A DNA stretch of 64,000 bases from Methylomonas sp. LW13 (GTDB taxonomy: Bacteria; Pseudomonadota; Gammaproteobacteria; Methylococcales; Methylomonadaceae), in assembly GCF_016865255.1 (NCBI RefSeq), contig NZ_CP033381.1:4526001-4590000 (forward strand), written 5' to 3'. Positions 44,391 through 54,527 of the stretch are shown piece after piece; the stretch's first letter is position 1, and every line of letters starts with the position of its first letter. The notes below the pieces were generated by a model that saw nothing but the letters and a program-made list of their open reading frames with translations, ran no database searches and was not told the origin of the DNA. Position numbers and translations under genes: made by a program.

Positions 44391-44493
44391 TATTATCCTT
44401 GTTTGACGATTTTAGCCGCCTTAAGGTAACGGATGTTTGAAACAGGCACAAGACGAAAGCGACAAAATCAGCCGCTCTCCTTGCCTTTATCCC

Positions 44494-44853
44494 TTACAAA
44501 AGAATCAACGCCCAGGTCACGCCGGCCCAAATCAAGGACAACATGACTGCCGCCGAGCCTATGTCCTTGGCGCGTCCGGATAACTCGTGATGCTCGAAAC
44601 CGACCCTGTCCACGACCGCTTCTACCGCGGAATTCAGCAACTCCACCAGCAACACCAAAACCACGCTGCCGATTAACAAGACTTTTTCGATAGCGGTTTG
44701 CCCCAGCCAGATCGCCAGCGGCGTTGTGACCACGAACAAGGCCACTTCCTGACGAAACGCTTCCTCGTGCTGCCAGGTAGCCTTAAAGCCGGCGACCGAA
44801 AAAAAGCAGGCGTTAATCAGCCGCTTAAGTCCCTTTGCATTTTGATTTGCCAT
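44494..44853 (-). CDS. dgkA: Diacylglycerol kinase DgkA
   Basis: A 119-residue membrane kinase with three transmembrane helices that recycles diacylglycerol to phosphatidic acid. The family signature is ELLNSAVEAVVDR near residues 70-82 with the catalytic Glu, and AKDIGSAAV follows at 94. It is 10 bp downstream of gcvH on the same strand. Confidence 0.92.
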   Translation of the reverse strand: MANQNAKGLKRLINACFFSVAGFKATWQHEEAFRQEVALFVVTTPLAIWLGQTAIEKVLLIGSVVLVLLVELLNSAVEAVVDRVGFEHHELSGRAKDIGSAAVMLSLIWAGVTWALILL

Positions 44854-44862
44854 TACTTATTC

Positions 44863-45246
44863 CTACTCCTCGATCAGGGTCCGATAACCATCGGCATCCA
44901 TTAATTGTTCCAGTTCCGCCGGGTTATCGGCTTTGATGCAAAACAGCCAGGTTTGATACGCGCCGTCGTTTACCAACTCCGGCTCGTCTGTCACCGCTTC
45001 GTTAACTTCAACCACGCTGCCGCTGACCGGGCTGAACAAATCGGAAGCTGTTTTGACCGATTCCACCACCGCCAGTTGTTCGCCCGCTTTTACGACCCGG
45101 CCGACATCCGGCAAGCCGATAAAAACGATGTCGCCCAATTCGGACTGCGCGAAGTCGGTGATACCGACGCGCACCAGATTGCCGTCTTCCAGCTTGGCCC
45201 ATTCATGGGTTTGCGCATATTTCAAATTTTCAGGTGTTTCACTCAT
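44863..45246 (-). CDS. gcvH: Glycine cleavage system H protein
   Basis: A 127-residue lipoyl-carrying H protein of the glycine cleavage complex, which shuttles the aminomethyl group between P and T proteins. The lipoylated lysine is in ESVKTASDLF near residue 63. GCVH-type start KYAQTHEWAKLEDGN and the end LMDADGYRTLIEE are typical. The start at 45246 follows GAGGG by 9 bases. The P and T genes are not in the window. Confidence 0.93.
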   Translation of the reverse strand: MSETPENLKYAQTHEWAKLEDGNLVRVGITDFAQSELGDIVFIGLPDVGRVVKAGEQLAVVESVKTASDLFSPVSGSVVEVNEAVTDEPELVNDGAYQTWLFCIKADNPAELEQLMDADGYRTLIEE

Positions 45247-45412
45247 TTGCATTTCCCTCAAGCCGTCACAGTAATCCGAAAGGATAACCGGCTATTTTTT
45301 TAACACAACAAAAAATTACAGACGCCAGCCCAAACTTTATAATCCCGACTCTATGGGAAGCACTTACAACAAGTTCGGCCATTAAGACGTCAAACTACAT
45401 TCAACAAAATTC

Positions 45413-46441
45413 ATGCGCATAGCACTTTTCCTAGCAGGCTGGCTTGGCTTTGTTAGCCTGACTCCGACCGCCGCCAGGGCGGACGATGACGACGCCCCCG
45501 CAAGCACCGACCGAACTAAACCGGCCGACGGCAACGCCGCCGGCGACGTGTTACAGCTGAACAGCGCCGCGCAAAAGCGGGCCGGCATTCAAACCCAAAC
45601 ACTGGTAGTGGTTAAACAAACGCCCGAATTTGCCGCTTACGGCACGGTGGTCAATCCGGAACCACTGCTGAGCATCCGCCAGCAATTCCTGGCCGCCAGC
45701 GCCCAGCAAGACAGCGCCCAAGCCCGTTACAGCGAAGCGGCGCAAAACCTGAACCGCACCCGCGACCTGCATCAACAGGACATCGTTTCCACCCGCCGCT
45801 TGCAGGAACAGCAAGCTATCTGGCAGGCGGACAAAGCCAATCTGGCTGCCAACAGCTATCAGCAGCAACTCATAGCAGCCAACAGCCGCCTAGTGTGGGG
45901 CGACACCCTGAGCAACTGGTTTACCCATGCTCAGGATAAAAACGCCATGCAACTGCTGGAACATCGCGCCCAGTTACTGCAAATCACCCTGCCCGCGAAT
46001 AGCCGGCTCGATCCCGGCGTCAAACTTATTCATATCCACGAACGCGGCCAGCGCCAAGCCGCCTTGCCCGCCGCGCTGATTTCCGCCTCGCCGCAAGTCG
46101 ACCCTGTGTCGCAAGGCCCGCGTTATTTTTTCAAATGCGCGGACTGCCGCCTGCCCTTCGGCACCCATATTACCGCCTGGATTCCAGAGGGCGGCCAAGC
46201 CAGTAGCGGCGTCAATATCCCGCAACCGGCCTTGGTCTGGCATCTGGGTCAGGCTTTTGTGTTTATCAAAACCGATGCGGAGCATTTCAGCCGCCGAGCG
46301 CTCAAGCAATACAGCAGCAATAGCCAAGGTTATTTCGTCGCCGGCGATTTGCGGCCCGGCGAAGAAATAGTGACCACCGGCGCGCAAACGCTGTTATCGC
46401 AACAATTGAAAGGCCTGATACCGGACGAGGACAAGGATTAG
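45413..46441 (+). CDS. RND efflux periplasmic adaptor
   Basis: A 342-residue membrane-fusion (adaptor) protein. Signal peptide ends about residue 23 (ARA). LQLNSAAQKRAGIQTQTL and EFAAYGTVVNPEPLLSIR begin the barrel-sandwich domain, a helical hairpin follows at about 80-150, and the C-terminal part ends with VAGDLRPGEEIVTTGAQTLLSQQLKG, the usual adaptor end. It fits the CusB/CzcB type. There is no pump or outer-membrane channel gene beside it; the nearest permease is at 13736. Confidence 0.8.
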   Translation: MRIALFLAGWLGFVSLTPTAARADDDDAPASTDRTKPADGNAAGDVLQLNSAAQKRAGIQTQTLVVVKQTPEFAAYGTVVNPEPLLSIRQQFLAASAQQDSAQARYSEAAQNLNRTRDLHQQDIVSTRRLQEQQAIWQADKANLAANSYQQQLIAANSRLVWGDTLSNWFTHAQDKNAMQLLEHRAQLLQITLPANSRLDPGVKLIHIHERGQRQAALPAALISASPQVDPVSQGPRYFFKCADCRLPFGTHITAWIPEGGQASSGVNIPQPALVWHLGQAFVFIKTDAEHFSRRALKQYSSNSQGYFVAGDLRPGEEIVTTGAQTLLSQQLKGLIPDEDKD

Positions 46442-46448
46442 AGCCGGC

Positions 46449-47492
46449 TTAGTGTTTTATCTGCAACACCTGGACCGATTCCCAAACCCGCTCTGTAAAC
46501 TCCGCATCCATCGCCGGCATGCCATCCTGGAGCCACTGCACGATCACTTTAGCGATATTGGGATAGGTGACATGCACCGCATGGGGATTGTGCAGCCAGT
46601 CCTCGATCACCGCGTCATCCAAATCAAACATCGTATGGCCGTAGCCCAGTTGCTTTAATGCTTCGGCGTTGGAAATCTGCTCCATTTGCGCGTGCAATGG
46701 CTTGACCAGGATCTTCTTGCCCAATTGCAAGGACTCGCTGGCCAATTCGAAGCCCGCATTGCTGATGATGCCGGCGCAATCGTACAAATCCCTCTGGAAA
46801 CCTGCTCTGGACAGTTGCTTGCAAACGATGTGCGGATATTTCGACACCGCCGGTTCCGGCGAGTACACATGAAACTCAAAATTTTCGAATGGGCACAGCA
46901 GCTTAACCACTACTTGCGGATCTTCGAAAGGCAAATACACCAATATTTTATTGGCCTGGGTGTTTTGCGGAAACGCCGGGGTTTCGATAATCGGCGGCAA
47001 AATCGGTTGGCCGAAATGGTGCCAGTGCAGACCTATGCCGATGTCCGCCGGGGCAAAATACTTCATCACCTGCTCGGCAATCGGATCGCCGCCGGCCCGG
47101 GGAATTTTGTGTCCAAAGGCGTATTGATGGCCGACACCCAAGACTTTTTTCTTTTGCCGCCTTGCCGCCCAGGCTGTGACCGGCTCGAAATCACTGATCA
47201 CCAAATCGTAAGCGCTTAAGTCCAGGCTGCTGATGTCTCTGATAAAGCGGATAGGACTGGCCTCCAACGCGGTTTTTACGTAACTGACCTGGCCGTTATG
47301 GGTGTTAAAGGTCAAGCCGGTTTTGACTTGATAGCCGTTGAATACTTCCATATCGAAGTATTTGTCCGCCCGCCGGCCGGTAAATTGGAAGGTCACATCA
47401 AAACCCGCCGCATACAGTTCTTTCGCCATCACTCGGGCGCGGGTGATGTGACCATTGCCCGTGCCTTGCACACCATAAAAAATTTTCATCAT
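46449..47492 (-). CDS. Glycosyltransferase, MJ1255/VC2487 family
   Basis: A 347-residue GT-B-like glycosyltransferase of the MJ1255/VC2487 group. The start MKIFYGVQGTGNGHITRARVM and YAFGHKIPRAGGD, then the C-terminal SNAGFELASESLQLGKKILVKPL nucleotide-sugar site, match. The acceptor is unknown. It overlaps the PAP2 phosphatase gene by four bases, suggesting a lipid-linked or envelope glycan pathway. The codon pattern is like that of the neighbours. Confidence 0.85.
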   Translation of the reverse strand: MMKIFYGVQGTGNGHITRARVMAKELYAAGFDVTFQFTGRRADKYFDMEVFNGYQVKTGLTFNTHNGQVSYVKTALEASPIRFIRDISSLDLSAYDLVISDFEPVTAWAARRQKKKVLGVGHQYAFGHKIPRAGGDPIAEQVMKYFAPADIGIGLHWHHFGQPILPPIIETPAFPQNTQANKILVYLPFEDPQVVVKLLCPFENFEFHVYSPEPAVSKYPHIVCKQLSRAGFQRDLYDCAGIISNAGFELASESLQLGKKILVKPLHAQMEQISNAEALKQLGYGHTMFDLDDAVIEDWLHNPHAVHVTYPNIAKVIVQWLQDGMPAMDAEFTERVWESVQVLQIKH

Positions 47493-48010
47493 AAAATGTA
47501 ATTGAGACTAAAAATTGCCGCGCCAACCCCCAAGACCACGCCCATCAGCGTGTCGGTGGGAAAATGCACGCCCAAAACCACTCTGGAAAAACCGACCAGC
47601 GCGGCCCAAACATAAAGAGCCGGCAGCAACGACGGCGCAAAATACCCTAGCAAGGTGGCTACCATGAACGCGGCCGAGGTATGTCCGGAGGGGAAACTGA
47701 ATTGATCCGATGGCGTAATCACGCTCTTGAAATCCTGCAGCGCTTGTTGCGGACGGTTGCGTTTAAAGCCTTTTTTTAGCAGCGTATAGACCGGTCTTTC
47801 GATTAGAAACGCTAATATCATGGCGCGTAACAACGCATCGTTGCTGCCTTGATCCCAATACAGCCAAGCCGCGAGAAGCACATACAGCAAACCGTCAGCG
47901 GTGCGGGAAATCATGCGGCAAAAGCGTACTAGGTAGGCATGGATGGCAACGCTGTTCAACCAGGTAAACATCGTCACGTCGTACTTATGAATGGAGTAAA
48001 TCAGCTTCAT
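47489..48010 (-). CDS. PAP2-family membrane phosphatase
   Basis: A 173-residue membrane protein with five to six helices. PAP2 motifs are KKGFKRNRPQQAL, PSGHTSAAF (with the catalytic His) and SRVVLGVHFPTDTLMGVVLG. It should dephosphorylate a lipid phosphate or undecaprenyl pyrophosphate. It is the first of a coupled pair with the glycosyltransferase downstream. Confidence 0.88.
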   Translation of the reverse strand: MKLIYSIHKYDVTMFTWLNSVAIHAYLVRFCRMISRTADGLLYVLLAAWLYWDQGSNDALLRAMILAFLIERPVYTLLKKGFKRNRPQQALQDFKSVITPSDQFSFPSGHTSAAFMVATLLGYFAPSLLPALYVWAALVGFSRVVLGVHFPTDTLMGVVLGVGAAIFSLNYIL

Positions 48011-48288
48011 GGTCTGGCCCTCGTTGTTTGCCGCGCGCGTCGACCGCGATCTTCACGCAGCAGTTGGAAATCGTCGATTTTCCGTTTCACGTTTATCCCT
48101 GATGACGAGGCCAGCTTAGAGATGCTTTGTGACAACAATATGAAGCTTTGTTTAAGCTTATGTGACAGGCCCATTTCGGCGATTGTTTGTTACAATTGCC
48201 GGCTGCGACGCACTCGGCTGTTTGGCGCGTTCGAGACCGGCGATCTATAACAACACGGCAAAACCTTTTCGGTTTTAATCAGGGCACT

Positions 48289-49746
48289 ATGCAACGTTTT
48301 TGCACTATAGGTTTTGTACTCGGCCTGATCTTGATGGTCTTCGGCGTGACCTACGCGCTACCCATAGCCACTTCGCTGTATTTCGAGGATGGCATGGTCG
48401 ATCACTTTGTAAACGGCATGTCGCTGAATATAGGGATTGGCAGCCTGCTTTCGGGCGTGACGATGCGCTTTCGCGGCGATGTGAAAACCCGAGACGGCTA
48501 CTTGCTGGTAGCTTCGTTCTGGGTATTGATGTCTTCCGCGGCCACATTGCCGCTGATTTGGGGCATACCCGGCCTGTCGTTCACGGACGCTTTTTTTGAA
48601 TGCGTTTCCGGCTTTACCACCACCGGCGCCACAGTATTAGTCGGTCTGGACAATTTGGCACCGTCACTGAACCTCTGGCGACACGAGCTAAACTGGATAG
48701 GTGGATTGGGCATCATCGTCCTGGCCGTGGCAATTTTGCCGTTGTTGGGTGTTGGTGGTATGCAGTTGTATAAAGCCGAGATCGCTGGCCCGGTCAAGGA
48801 CAGCAAAATCACCCCGCGCATCACCGAAACCGCCCGCTTGCTCTGGCTAGTCTACGCCGGCGCCACCTTAGCCTGTATCCTGGCATTGAATTTGGCCGGC
48901 ATGGGTTGGTTTGATGCCATTTGCCACTCCTTTGCCACGCTCGGCTTGGGCGGGTTTTCGACGCATGACGCCAGCATCAGCTTTTACGATTCGGCAGCCA
49001 TCGAACTGGTACTGACTATTTTCATGTTGATCGCCGCGATGAATTTCGCCACGCACTACACCGTACTGCACAATCGCAGCCTTAAGCCTTATCTCTCCGA
49101 CCCCGAAGCAATACCAATGTTGGGTGTGTTAGCCGGCAGCATTTTGCTTTGCAGCGGCTATCTATGGCATTTCAATACCTATCCTGATTTCTTTATCAGT
49201 TTGCGCCACGTGACCTTCAACCTGGTATCAATAGCCACCGACTGCGGGTTGATGAGCGCGGATTTTGACGCATGGCCGCCGTTTGTGCCGTGGTGGATGC
49301 TTTACCTGAGCTGCATTACCGCCTGCACCGGCTCAACCGGCGGCGGCATCAAGATGTTCAGAACCCTACTGCTTTGGAAACAGGCGGGACGGGAAATGTT
49401 CAGCCTGCTGCATCCCCGCGCGGTCAATCCCATTCGGATTGGCGACACGCCGATTGCCAACAAAATCATCTTCGCCGTTCTGGCGTTTATTTTTCTGTAC
49501 TTCATTTCTATTGTGGTGATGACTTTCACCCTGATCTTTACCGGACTGGACCCGATTTCCGCCCTTAGCGCCGTAATCGCCTGTATTAATAACGCCGGCC
49601 CCGGCCTAAACCAGCTAGGCCCATCACATAGTTACGCCAGCCTCAGTGATTTCCAAACCTGGATTTGCGCAATAACCATGTTACTCGGCCGCCTGGAAGT
49701 CTTTACGCTAATCGTGCTTTTTACACCCACTTTCTGGAGAAAATAG
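48289..49746 (+). CDS. trkH: Potassium uptake protein TrkH
   Basis: The 485-residue potassium-translocating Trk/Ktr/HKT subunit. It has the fourfold membrane-pore-membrane layout with selectivity-filter glycines in SGFTTTGAT, ATLGLGGFST, ATDCGLM and NNAGPGL segments. It needs the NAD-binding TrkA, which is not in this window. The start at 48289 follows AGGG and gives the normal length; an upstream frame extension is unlikely. Confidence 0.93.
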   Translation: MQRFCTIGFVLGLILMVFGVTYALPIATSLYFEDGMVDHFVNGMSLNIGIGSLLSGVTMRFRGDVKTRDGYLLVASFWVLMSSAATLPLIWGIPGLSFTDAFFECVSGFTTTGATVLVGLDNLAPSLNLWRHELNWIGGLGIIVLAVAILPLLGVGGMQLYKAEIAGPVKDSKITPRITETARLLWLVYAGATLACILALNLAGMGWFDAICHSFATLGLGGFSTHDASISFYDSAAIELVLTIFMLIAAMNFATHYTVLHNRSLKPYLSDPEAIPMLGVLAGSILLCSGYLWHFNTYPDFFISLRHVTFNLVSIATDCGLMSADFDAWPPFVPWWMLYLSCITACTGSTGGGIKMFRTLLLWKQAGREMFSLLHPRAVNPIRIGDTPIANKIIFAVLAFIFLYFISIVVMTFTLIFTGLDPISALSAVIACINNAGPGLNQLGPSHSYASLSDFQTWICAITMLLGRLEVFTLIVLFTPTFWRK

Positions 49747-49844
49747 TACAATTCGTCGCCTTATCGTCCGCAAGCCCTCTATAAAAACAACATAGATTTA
49801 GCGTGCCCGGATCGCAACACTTACCACTTATCAGGAACATTGGC

Positions 49845-50774
49845 ATGACTTCCGCTACACATATTGATTTTCTTAGTAAAAGAAAGCTGGCCTTTTACTT
49901 TTCCGGCACGCTGCTGTTAATTTCCATTGTTTCATTTTTCGTCAAGGGTCTGGATCTGGGCATAGACTTTACCGGCGGCAGCGTCTACGAATTGCATTAC
50001 AACCAAGCCGCCGATCTGGACAAAATGCGCAGCACTCTGGAACAACAAGGCTTCGCCGATGCCAATCTGCAACATTTCGGCAGCGCGGCTGACGTGTTAA
50101 TCCGCTTGAAGCCGGTAGAAAACATCAGCCAAAAAGAGCTTAGCGAAAAAGTGCTAAATGTCGCTAACAGCAGCCAAAGCCAACCCGGCGAACTGCGCCG
50201 CGTGGAATTCGTCGGCCCGCAAGTGGGCGATGACTTGGTCAACGATGGCGGCCTGGCCCTGTTCTTCGCTTTTGTCGGCATCATGTTTTACGTCAGCATT
50301 CGCTTTGAGTGGAAATTATCCTTGAGCGCGATCGCTGCCTTATTCCACGACAGTATCATCACGATGGGTTTTTTCTCGGTATTTGGCTGGGAATTCGACA
50401 TGACCGTGTTGTCGGCGATTTTGGCGTTGATCGGTTATTCCATCAACGACACCATCGTGGTCTACGACCGGATTCGTGAAACCGTCCGCACCAGTCGCAT
50501 CAAGGAATCGATTAACGACATCGTCAATACCGCGCTGAACGACACGCTGAGCCGGACCATTCTGACCTCGTTAACCGTCTTCTTAACACTGTTGGCCCTA
50601 GCTTTCCTCGGCGGCAAAACCATCCACGGCTTTGCGATTGCTATGCTGATCGGCGTCGTTAAAGGCACCTACTCGTCGATTTACATCGCCAGCTCGCTCG
50701 CTTTGAGCCTGGGCTTGAGCCGCGACGACCTGATGCCGCCCGCCAAAGACAGCGTCGTCGACGACATGCCTTAA
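49845..50774 (+). CDS. secF: Protein translocase subunit SecF
   Basis: A 309-residue SecF with six helices and a short P1 domain after the first helix. Motifs: IDFTGGSVYELHY, RRVEFVGPQVGDDL, YVSIRFEWKLSL, IGYSINDTIVVYDRIRE and SRTILTSLTVFLTLLAL. It uses the proton gradient to help export after SecYEG-SecA. It begins after TrkH, not after SecD as usual. The start at 49845 follows AGGA. Confidence 0.95.
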   Translation: MTSATHIDFLSKRKLAFYFSGTLLLISIVSFFVKGLDLGIDFTGGSVYELHYNQAADLDKMRSTLEQQGFADANLQHFGSAADVLIRLKPVENISQKELSEKVLNVANSSQSQPGELRRVEFVGPQVGDDLVNDGGLALFFAFVGIMFYVSIRFEWKLSLSAIAALFHDSIITMGFFSVFGWEFDMTVLSAILALIGYSINDTIVVYDRIRETVRTSRIKESINDIVNTALNDTLSRTILTSLTVFLTLLALAFLGGKTIHGFAIAMLIGVVKGTYSSIYIASSLALSLGLSRDDLMPPAKDSVVDDMP

Positions 50775-50822
50775 CCCGAATTTTCATTTATCACTTCAAG
50801 CGAACGCTCACGGAATAACTTG

Positions 50823-53800
50823 ATGACACAAAAGCTTAATACTCGCGACCTTACCCAACTCACCCTCGGCATTCCCGGATTTGCCTATAAAGACTTGTAC
50901 GATGCCAAACGCCTGTCTGATTTGTTGACGGTATTCGATCAGTCGGTACAGCAACACGATGCCGCCTTGTTTGCGGAAATTACTGCTTACCGCGCCTGCG
51001 GCAGCGAAGGCATGAAGCCCGAGGAAGTTTCCGAATTATTGGTAAGAATGGCACCGCTAGTCGGTACCTTCGTCGCGCGTTTATTCAATGTCAGCGATGT
51101 GCGCGACCAACAAATCGGCCATATTCGTGGCGAATTCGACGCAATATTTGTTTATCGCACAGAAATCGTTGGCAATTTGAGCAAGTTGTTCAAAGGGCAA
51201 ACCATTGAAGATTGGGATATTGCCGCACTGCGCAGCCAACTGAATGGCTTATTGACCGCTGCTGACAAACAGGATTTATTCCAGGCCGATCCGGAATTGG
51301 CGATTAGCCAAATCGGCGCCGATTTATGGCGCTTGTCGCAACAGGCGGACATTACGGATGCCGAGCTTGCCGCGTTCAAAGACCAATTGAGCGGCTACGA
51401 CAGCCCTGCTGCGCTGGTAGCCGGCCTGCTGGACATCGTCCGTCGCTGGAGTTTTGCCGCCCAGCACGACCCGGAATTAAAAGCCTATGTCGCCAAATGG
51501 GTGAGTTTCAAGGTGCCGGAAAAAACCAATCTGGACAATCTGGTTGACCACGAAACCGTTGCACAAAACGGTTATGACGTATGGGCTTGCGACGATCACC
51601 ATCACCGTCGCCGCGACGGCTTTGCCTTGACCGACAAGCGCTTCAAACAACGTCAGGTGCTGTATGAAGTGGATCATTGCATTTACTGCCACGACCGCGA
51701 TAACGATTCCTGCTCCAAAGGCATCAAGAACAAAAAAGACGGTACGTTCAAAACCAATCATTTGAGCGCACTGATGACCGGCTGCCCGCTGGAAGAAAAA
51801 ATCTCCGAGATGCACGTGGTCAAACGCCAAGGCGACAATATCGGCGCGCTGGCGATGATCATCATCGACAATCCGATGTGCCCCGGCACCGGCCACCGGA
51901 TATGCAACGATTGCATGCGCGGCTGTATTTACCAAAAAACCGAGTCGGTGAATATTCCGCAAATCGAAACCAATGTGCTGACAGACGTATTGTTCATGCC
52001 TTGGGGTTTTGAAATTTACAGCCTGTTGACCCGCTGGAATCCTCTGAATGTCAAGCGCTCCACCGCCCTACCGTATAACGGCAAAAACGTGCTGGTGGCC
52101 GGCATGGGTCCGGCCGGTTATACCTTGTCGCACTATTTGCTGAATGAAGGCTTTGGCGTGGTGGGTATCGATGCCTTGAAAATCGAGCCGCTCCCCCTGC
52201 ATCTAACCGGCGACCGCGATAACGTGCCGATGCCCATCATGGACTTCCAAGACCTTTACGAAGACCTGGATAAACGTGTGTTGCTAGGTTTTGGCGGCGT
52301 GGCCGAATACGGCATTACCGTGCGTTGGGACAAAAACTTTTTGAAAGTCATTTACCTGACTTTGCTACGCCGCAACGCTTTCAAATGCTACGGCGGCGTG
52401 CGTTTCGGCGGCACCATCACCATCGACGAAGCCTGGGAGATGGGTTTCGACCACATCGCCATTGCCAGTGGCGCCGGCAAACCAACGGTGATCGATCTGA
52501 AAAACAACATGACCCGTGGTATCCGCAAAGCGTCAGACTTCTTGATGGGCCTGCAATTGACCGGCGCGGCTAAAGAATCCTCGCTGGCTAATCTACAAGT
52601 TCGGCTACCGGCCGGCGTCATCGGCGGCGGCTTGACAGCCATCGATACCACCACCGAATTACTGGCTTACTATCCTGGTCAAGTCAGCAAGATTTTGCAT
52701 CGTTACGAAAAACTGGTGGCCAAATACGGCGAAGCGACGGTGCGCAGCCGTTACGATGGTGAAGAACTGGAAATTCTGGAAGAGTTCCTGGCGCATGGCC
52801 GCGTCATCGAACAGGAGCGCGAACGCGCCGCCGCCTCTGGTGAAACACCTAACTTCCTGCCTTTCCTGAAACAATGGGGCGGCGTGACGCTGTTCTACCG
52901 TAAAGGCATCAAAGACTCGCCAGCATATCGGCAAAACCACGAAGAGATCCACGAAGCGCTCTCGGAAGGCATTTATCTGGCCGAAGGCATGAGCCCATTG
53001 GAAGCGATCGAAGATCAATACGGTCATTTGCAAGCCGTACGCTTTGAGAGGCTGACCGAGCAAGACGGTAAATGGCGCAAAGCCGATGAAGTGAAAGTGA
53101 AGCTGCGCGGCCTGTTCATCGCCGCCGGCACAGCGCCCAACACGATCTACCAGTCCGAACATCCGCGCACTTTCGCGATGGAAGGCAAATTTTACAAACG
53201 TCACGAACCCGACTGGTTGGACGGCAAAGCGCAACTGGCGCCGATGGCCGATGAAGCGCAAGTCAAAGTGGGCAAACCGGCACCGTTTACGTCTTATGTT
53301 AGCGACGGCCGCTACATCACTTTCTATGGCGATAACCATCCGGTTTATGCCGGCAACGTGGTAAAAGCCATGGCCAGCGCGAAAGACGGTTATCCGTATA
53401 TCGTTCAACTGTTTGCCAACGAGCTTGCTGGATTGGACGCCTCACAGCAAGCACAACGGGATGCCCAATTACGCGACTTGCAGGACAGACTGGATGCGAC
53501 TTTCCTGGCGCATGTCGTCGAAGTGAATCGTCTGACACCCACCATCATCGAAGTGGTCATCAAAGCGCCCGCCGCTGCGAAACATTTCGAACCCGGCCAG
53601 TTCTACCGGGTGCAAAATTACGAATCACTGGCCCCTGTAGTCGAAGGCACCACACTGGCCGCCGAAGGCTTGGCTCTAACCGGCGCCTGGGTAGACAAAG
53701 AAAAAGGCTTGGTATCATTGATTGCCCTGGAAATGGGCAGCTCCAGCCGCTTATGCGCCACCTGGAAAGTCGGCGATCCGCTGGTATTGATGGGCGTAAC

Positions 53801-54470
53801 CGGCGCCCCAACCGAAATTCCAACCGGTAAAACCGTGCTGTTGCTGGGCGGCGGTTTGGGTAACGCGGTATTGTTCTCAATCGGTAAAGCCATGCGCAAT
53901 GCGGGAAACAAGGTGCTGTATTTCGCCGGCTACCGTAACAGCGAAGACTTGTTCAAGGTGCCGGAAATTGAAGAAGCGTCCGACGTGATTGTTTGGGCGG
54001 TAGACGACAGACCCGGCAACGAAGCGATCCCGGTCACTCGGCCACAGGATAAAACCTTCGTCGGCAACATCGTCGAAGCCATGGTGTCTTACGCCACCGG
54101 AAAATTAGGTGACACCAGCATTCGTCTGCAAGACGTGGATCACCTGATCGTTATCGGCTCGGATCGAATGATGGCAGCGGTAAAAGCCGCACGCTTTGCC
54201 GCTTTAAAACCGTACTTGAAGGAAGGCCACGAGGCGGTCGGCTCAATCAACTCGCCGATGCAATGCATGATGAAAGGCGTCTGCGCCCAATGCTTATGCA
54301 AACACGTGGATCCGGAAAGCGGCGAAGAGAGCTTTATGTATTCTTGTTACAACCAGGATCAGGCGCTGGATTATGTGGATTTCCCGAATCTGGCAGCCCG
54401 CCTGCGGCAAAACACGGTACAGGAAAAACTGTCCTCACTCTGGCTGACGTATTTACTCGAAGCCCAATGA
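50823..54470 (+). CDS. Fused Fe-S flavoprotein oxidoreductase (GltD-like plus FNR-like)
   Basis: A 1215-residue soluble protein. Residues about 1-240 are an unknown helical domain. About 240-400 have many Cys in patterns CIYCHDRDNDSC, GCPLEEKI and CPGTGHRICNDCMRGC, like the Fe-S N-terminus of glutamate synthase small subunit. About 415-800 is an FAD/NAD(P) domain with VAGMGPAGYTLSHYLL and a second IGGGLTAID. About 890-1130 is an FNR-like domain (EVNRLTPTIIEVVIKAP and LLLGGGLGNAVLFSIG). The end has CMMKGVCAQCLCKH for a 2Fe-2S cluster. This mirrors NfnB joined to NfnA, so ferredoxin/NAD(P)H electron transfer is likely but not shown. Confidence 0.75.
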   Translation: MTQKLNTRDLTQLTLGIPGFAYKDLYDAKRLSDLLTVFDQSVQQHDAALFAEITAYRACGSEGMKPEEVSELLVRMAPLVGTFVARLFNVSDVRDQQIGHIRGEFDAIFVYRTEIVGNLSKLFKGQTIEDWDIAALRSQLNGLLTAADKQDLFQADPELAISQIGADLWRLSQQADITDAELAAFKDQLSGYDSPAALVAGLLDIVRRWSFAAQHDPELKAYVAKWVSFKVPEKTNLDNLVDHETVAQNGYDVWACDDHHHRRRDGFALTDKRFKQRQVLYEVDHCIYCHDRDNDSCSKGIKNKKDGTFKTNHLSALMTGCPLEEKISEMHVVKRQGDNIGALAMIIIDNPMCPGTGHRICNDCMRGCIYQKTESVNIPQIETNVLTDVLFMPWGFEIYSLLTRWNPLNVKRSTALPYNGKNVLVAGMGPAGYTLSHYLLNEGFGVVGIDALKIEPLPLHLTGDRDNVPMPIMDFQDLYEDLDKRVLLGFGGVAEYGITVRWDKNFLKVIYLTLLRRNAFKCYGGVRFGGTITIDEAWEMGFDHIAIASGAGKPTVIDLKNNMTRGIRKASDFLMGLQLTGAAKESSLANLQVRLPAGVIGGGLTAIDTTTELLAYYPGQVSKILHRYEKLVAKYGEATVRSRYDGEELEILEEFLAHGRVIEQERERAAASGETPNFLPFLKQWGGVTLFYRKGIKDSPAYRQNHEEIHEALSEGIYLAEGMSPLEAIEDQYGHLQAVRFERLTEQDGKWRKADEVKVKLRGLFIAAGTAPNTIYQSEHPRTFAMEGKFYKRHEPDWLDGKAQLAPMADEAQVKVGKPAPFTSYVSDGRYITFYGDNHPVYAGNVVKAMASAKDGYPYIVQLFANELAGLDASQQAQRDAQLRDLQDRLDATFLAHVVEVNRLTPTIIEVVIKAPAAAKHFEPGQFYRVQNYESLAPVVEGTTLAAEGLALTGAWVDKEKGLVSLIALEMGSSSRLCATWKVGDPLVLMGVTGAPTEIPTGKTVLLLGGGLGNAVLFSIGKAMRNAGNKVLYFAGYRNSEDLFKVPEIEEASDVIVWAVDDRPGNEAIPVTRPQDKTFVGNIVEAMVSYATGKLGDTSIRLQDVDHLIVIGSDRMMAAVKAARFAALKPYLKEGHEAVGSINSPMQCMMKGVCAQCLCKHVDPESGEESFMYSCYNQDQALDYVDFPNLAARLRQNTVQEKLSSLWLTYLLEAQ

Positions 54471-54527
54471 TAACAAGATAGGCAGACATTAAGCCTATCC
54501 CCGGTAGACTACAGACCCGATCCGTAT

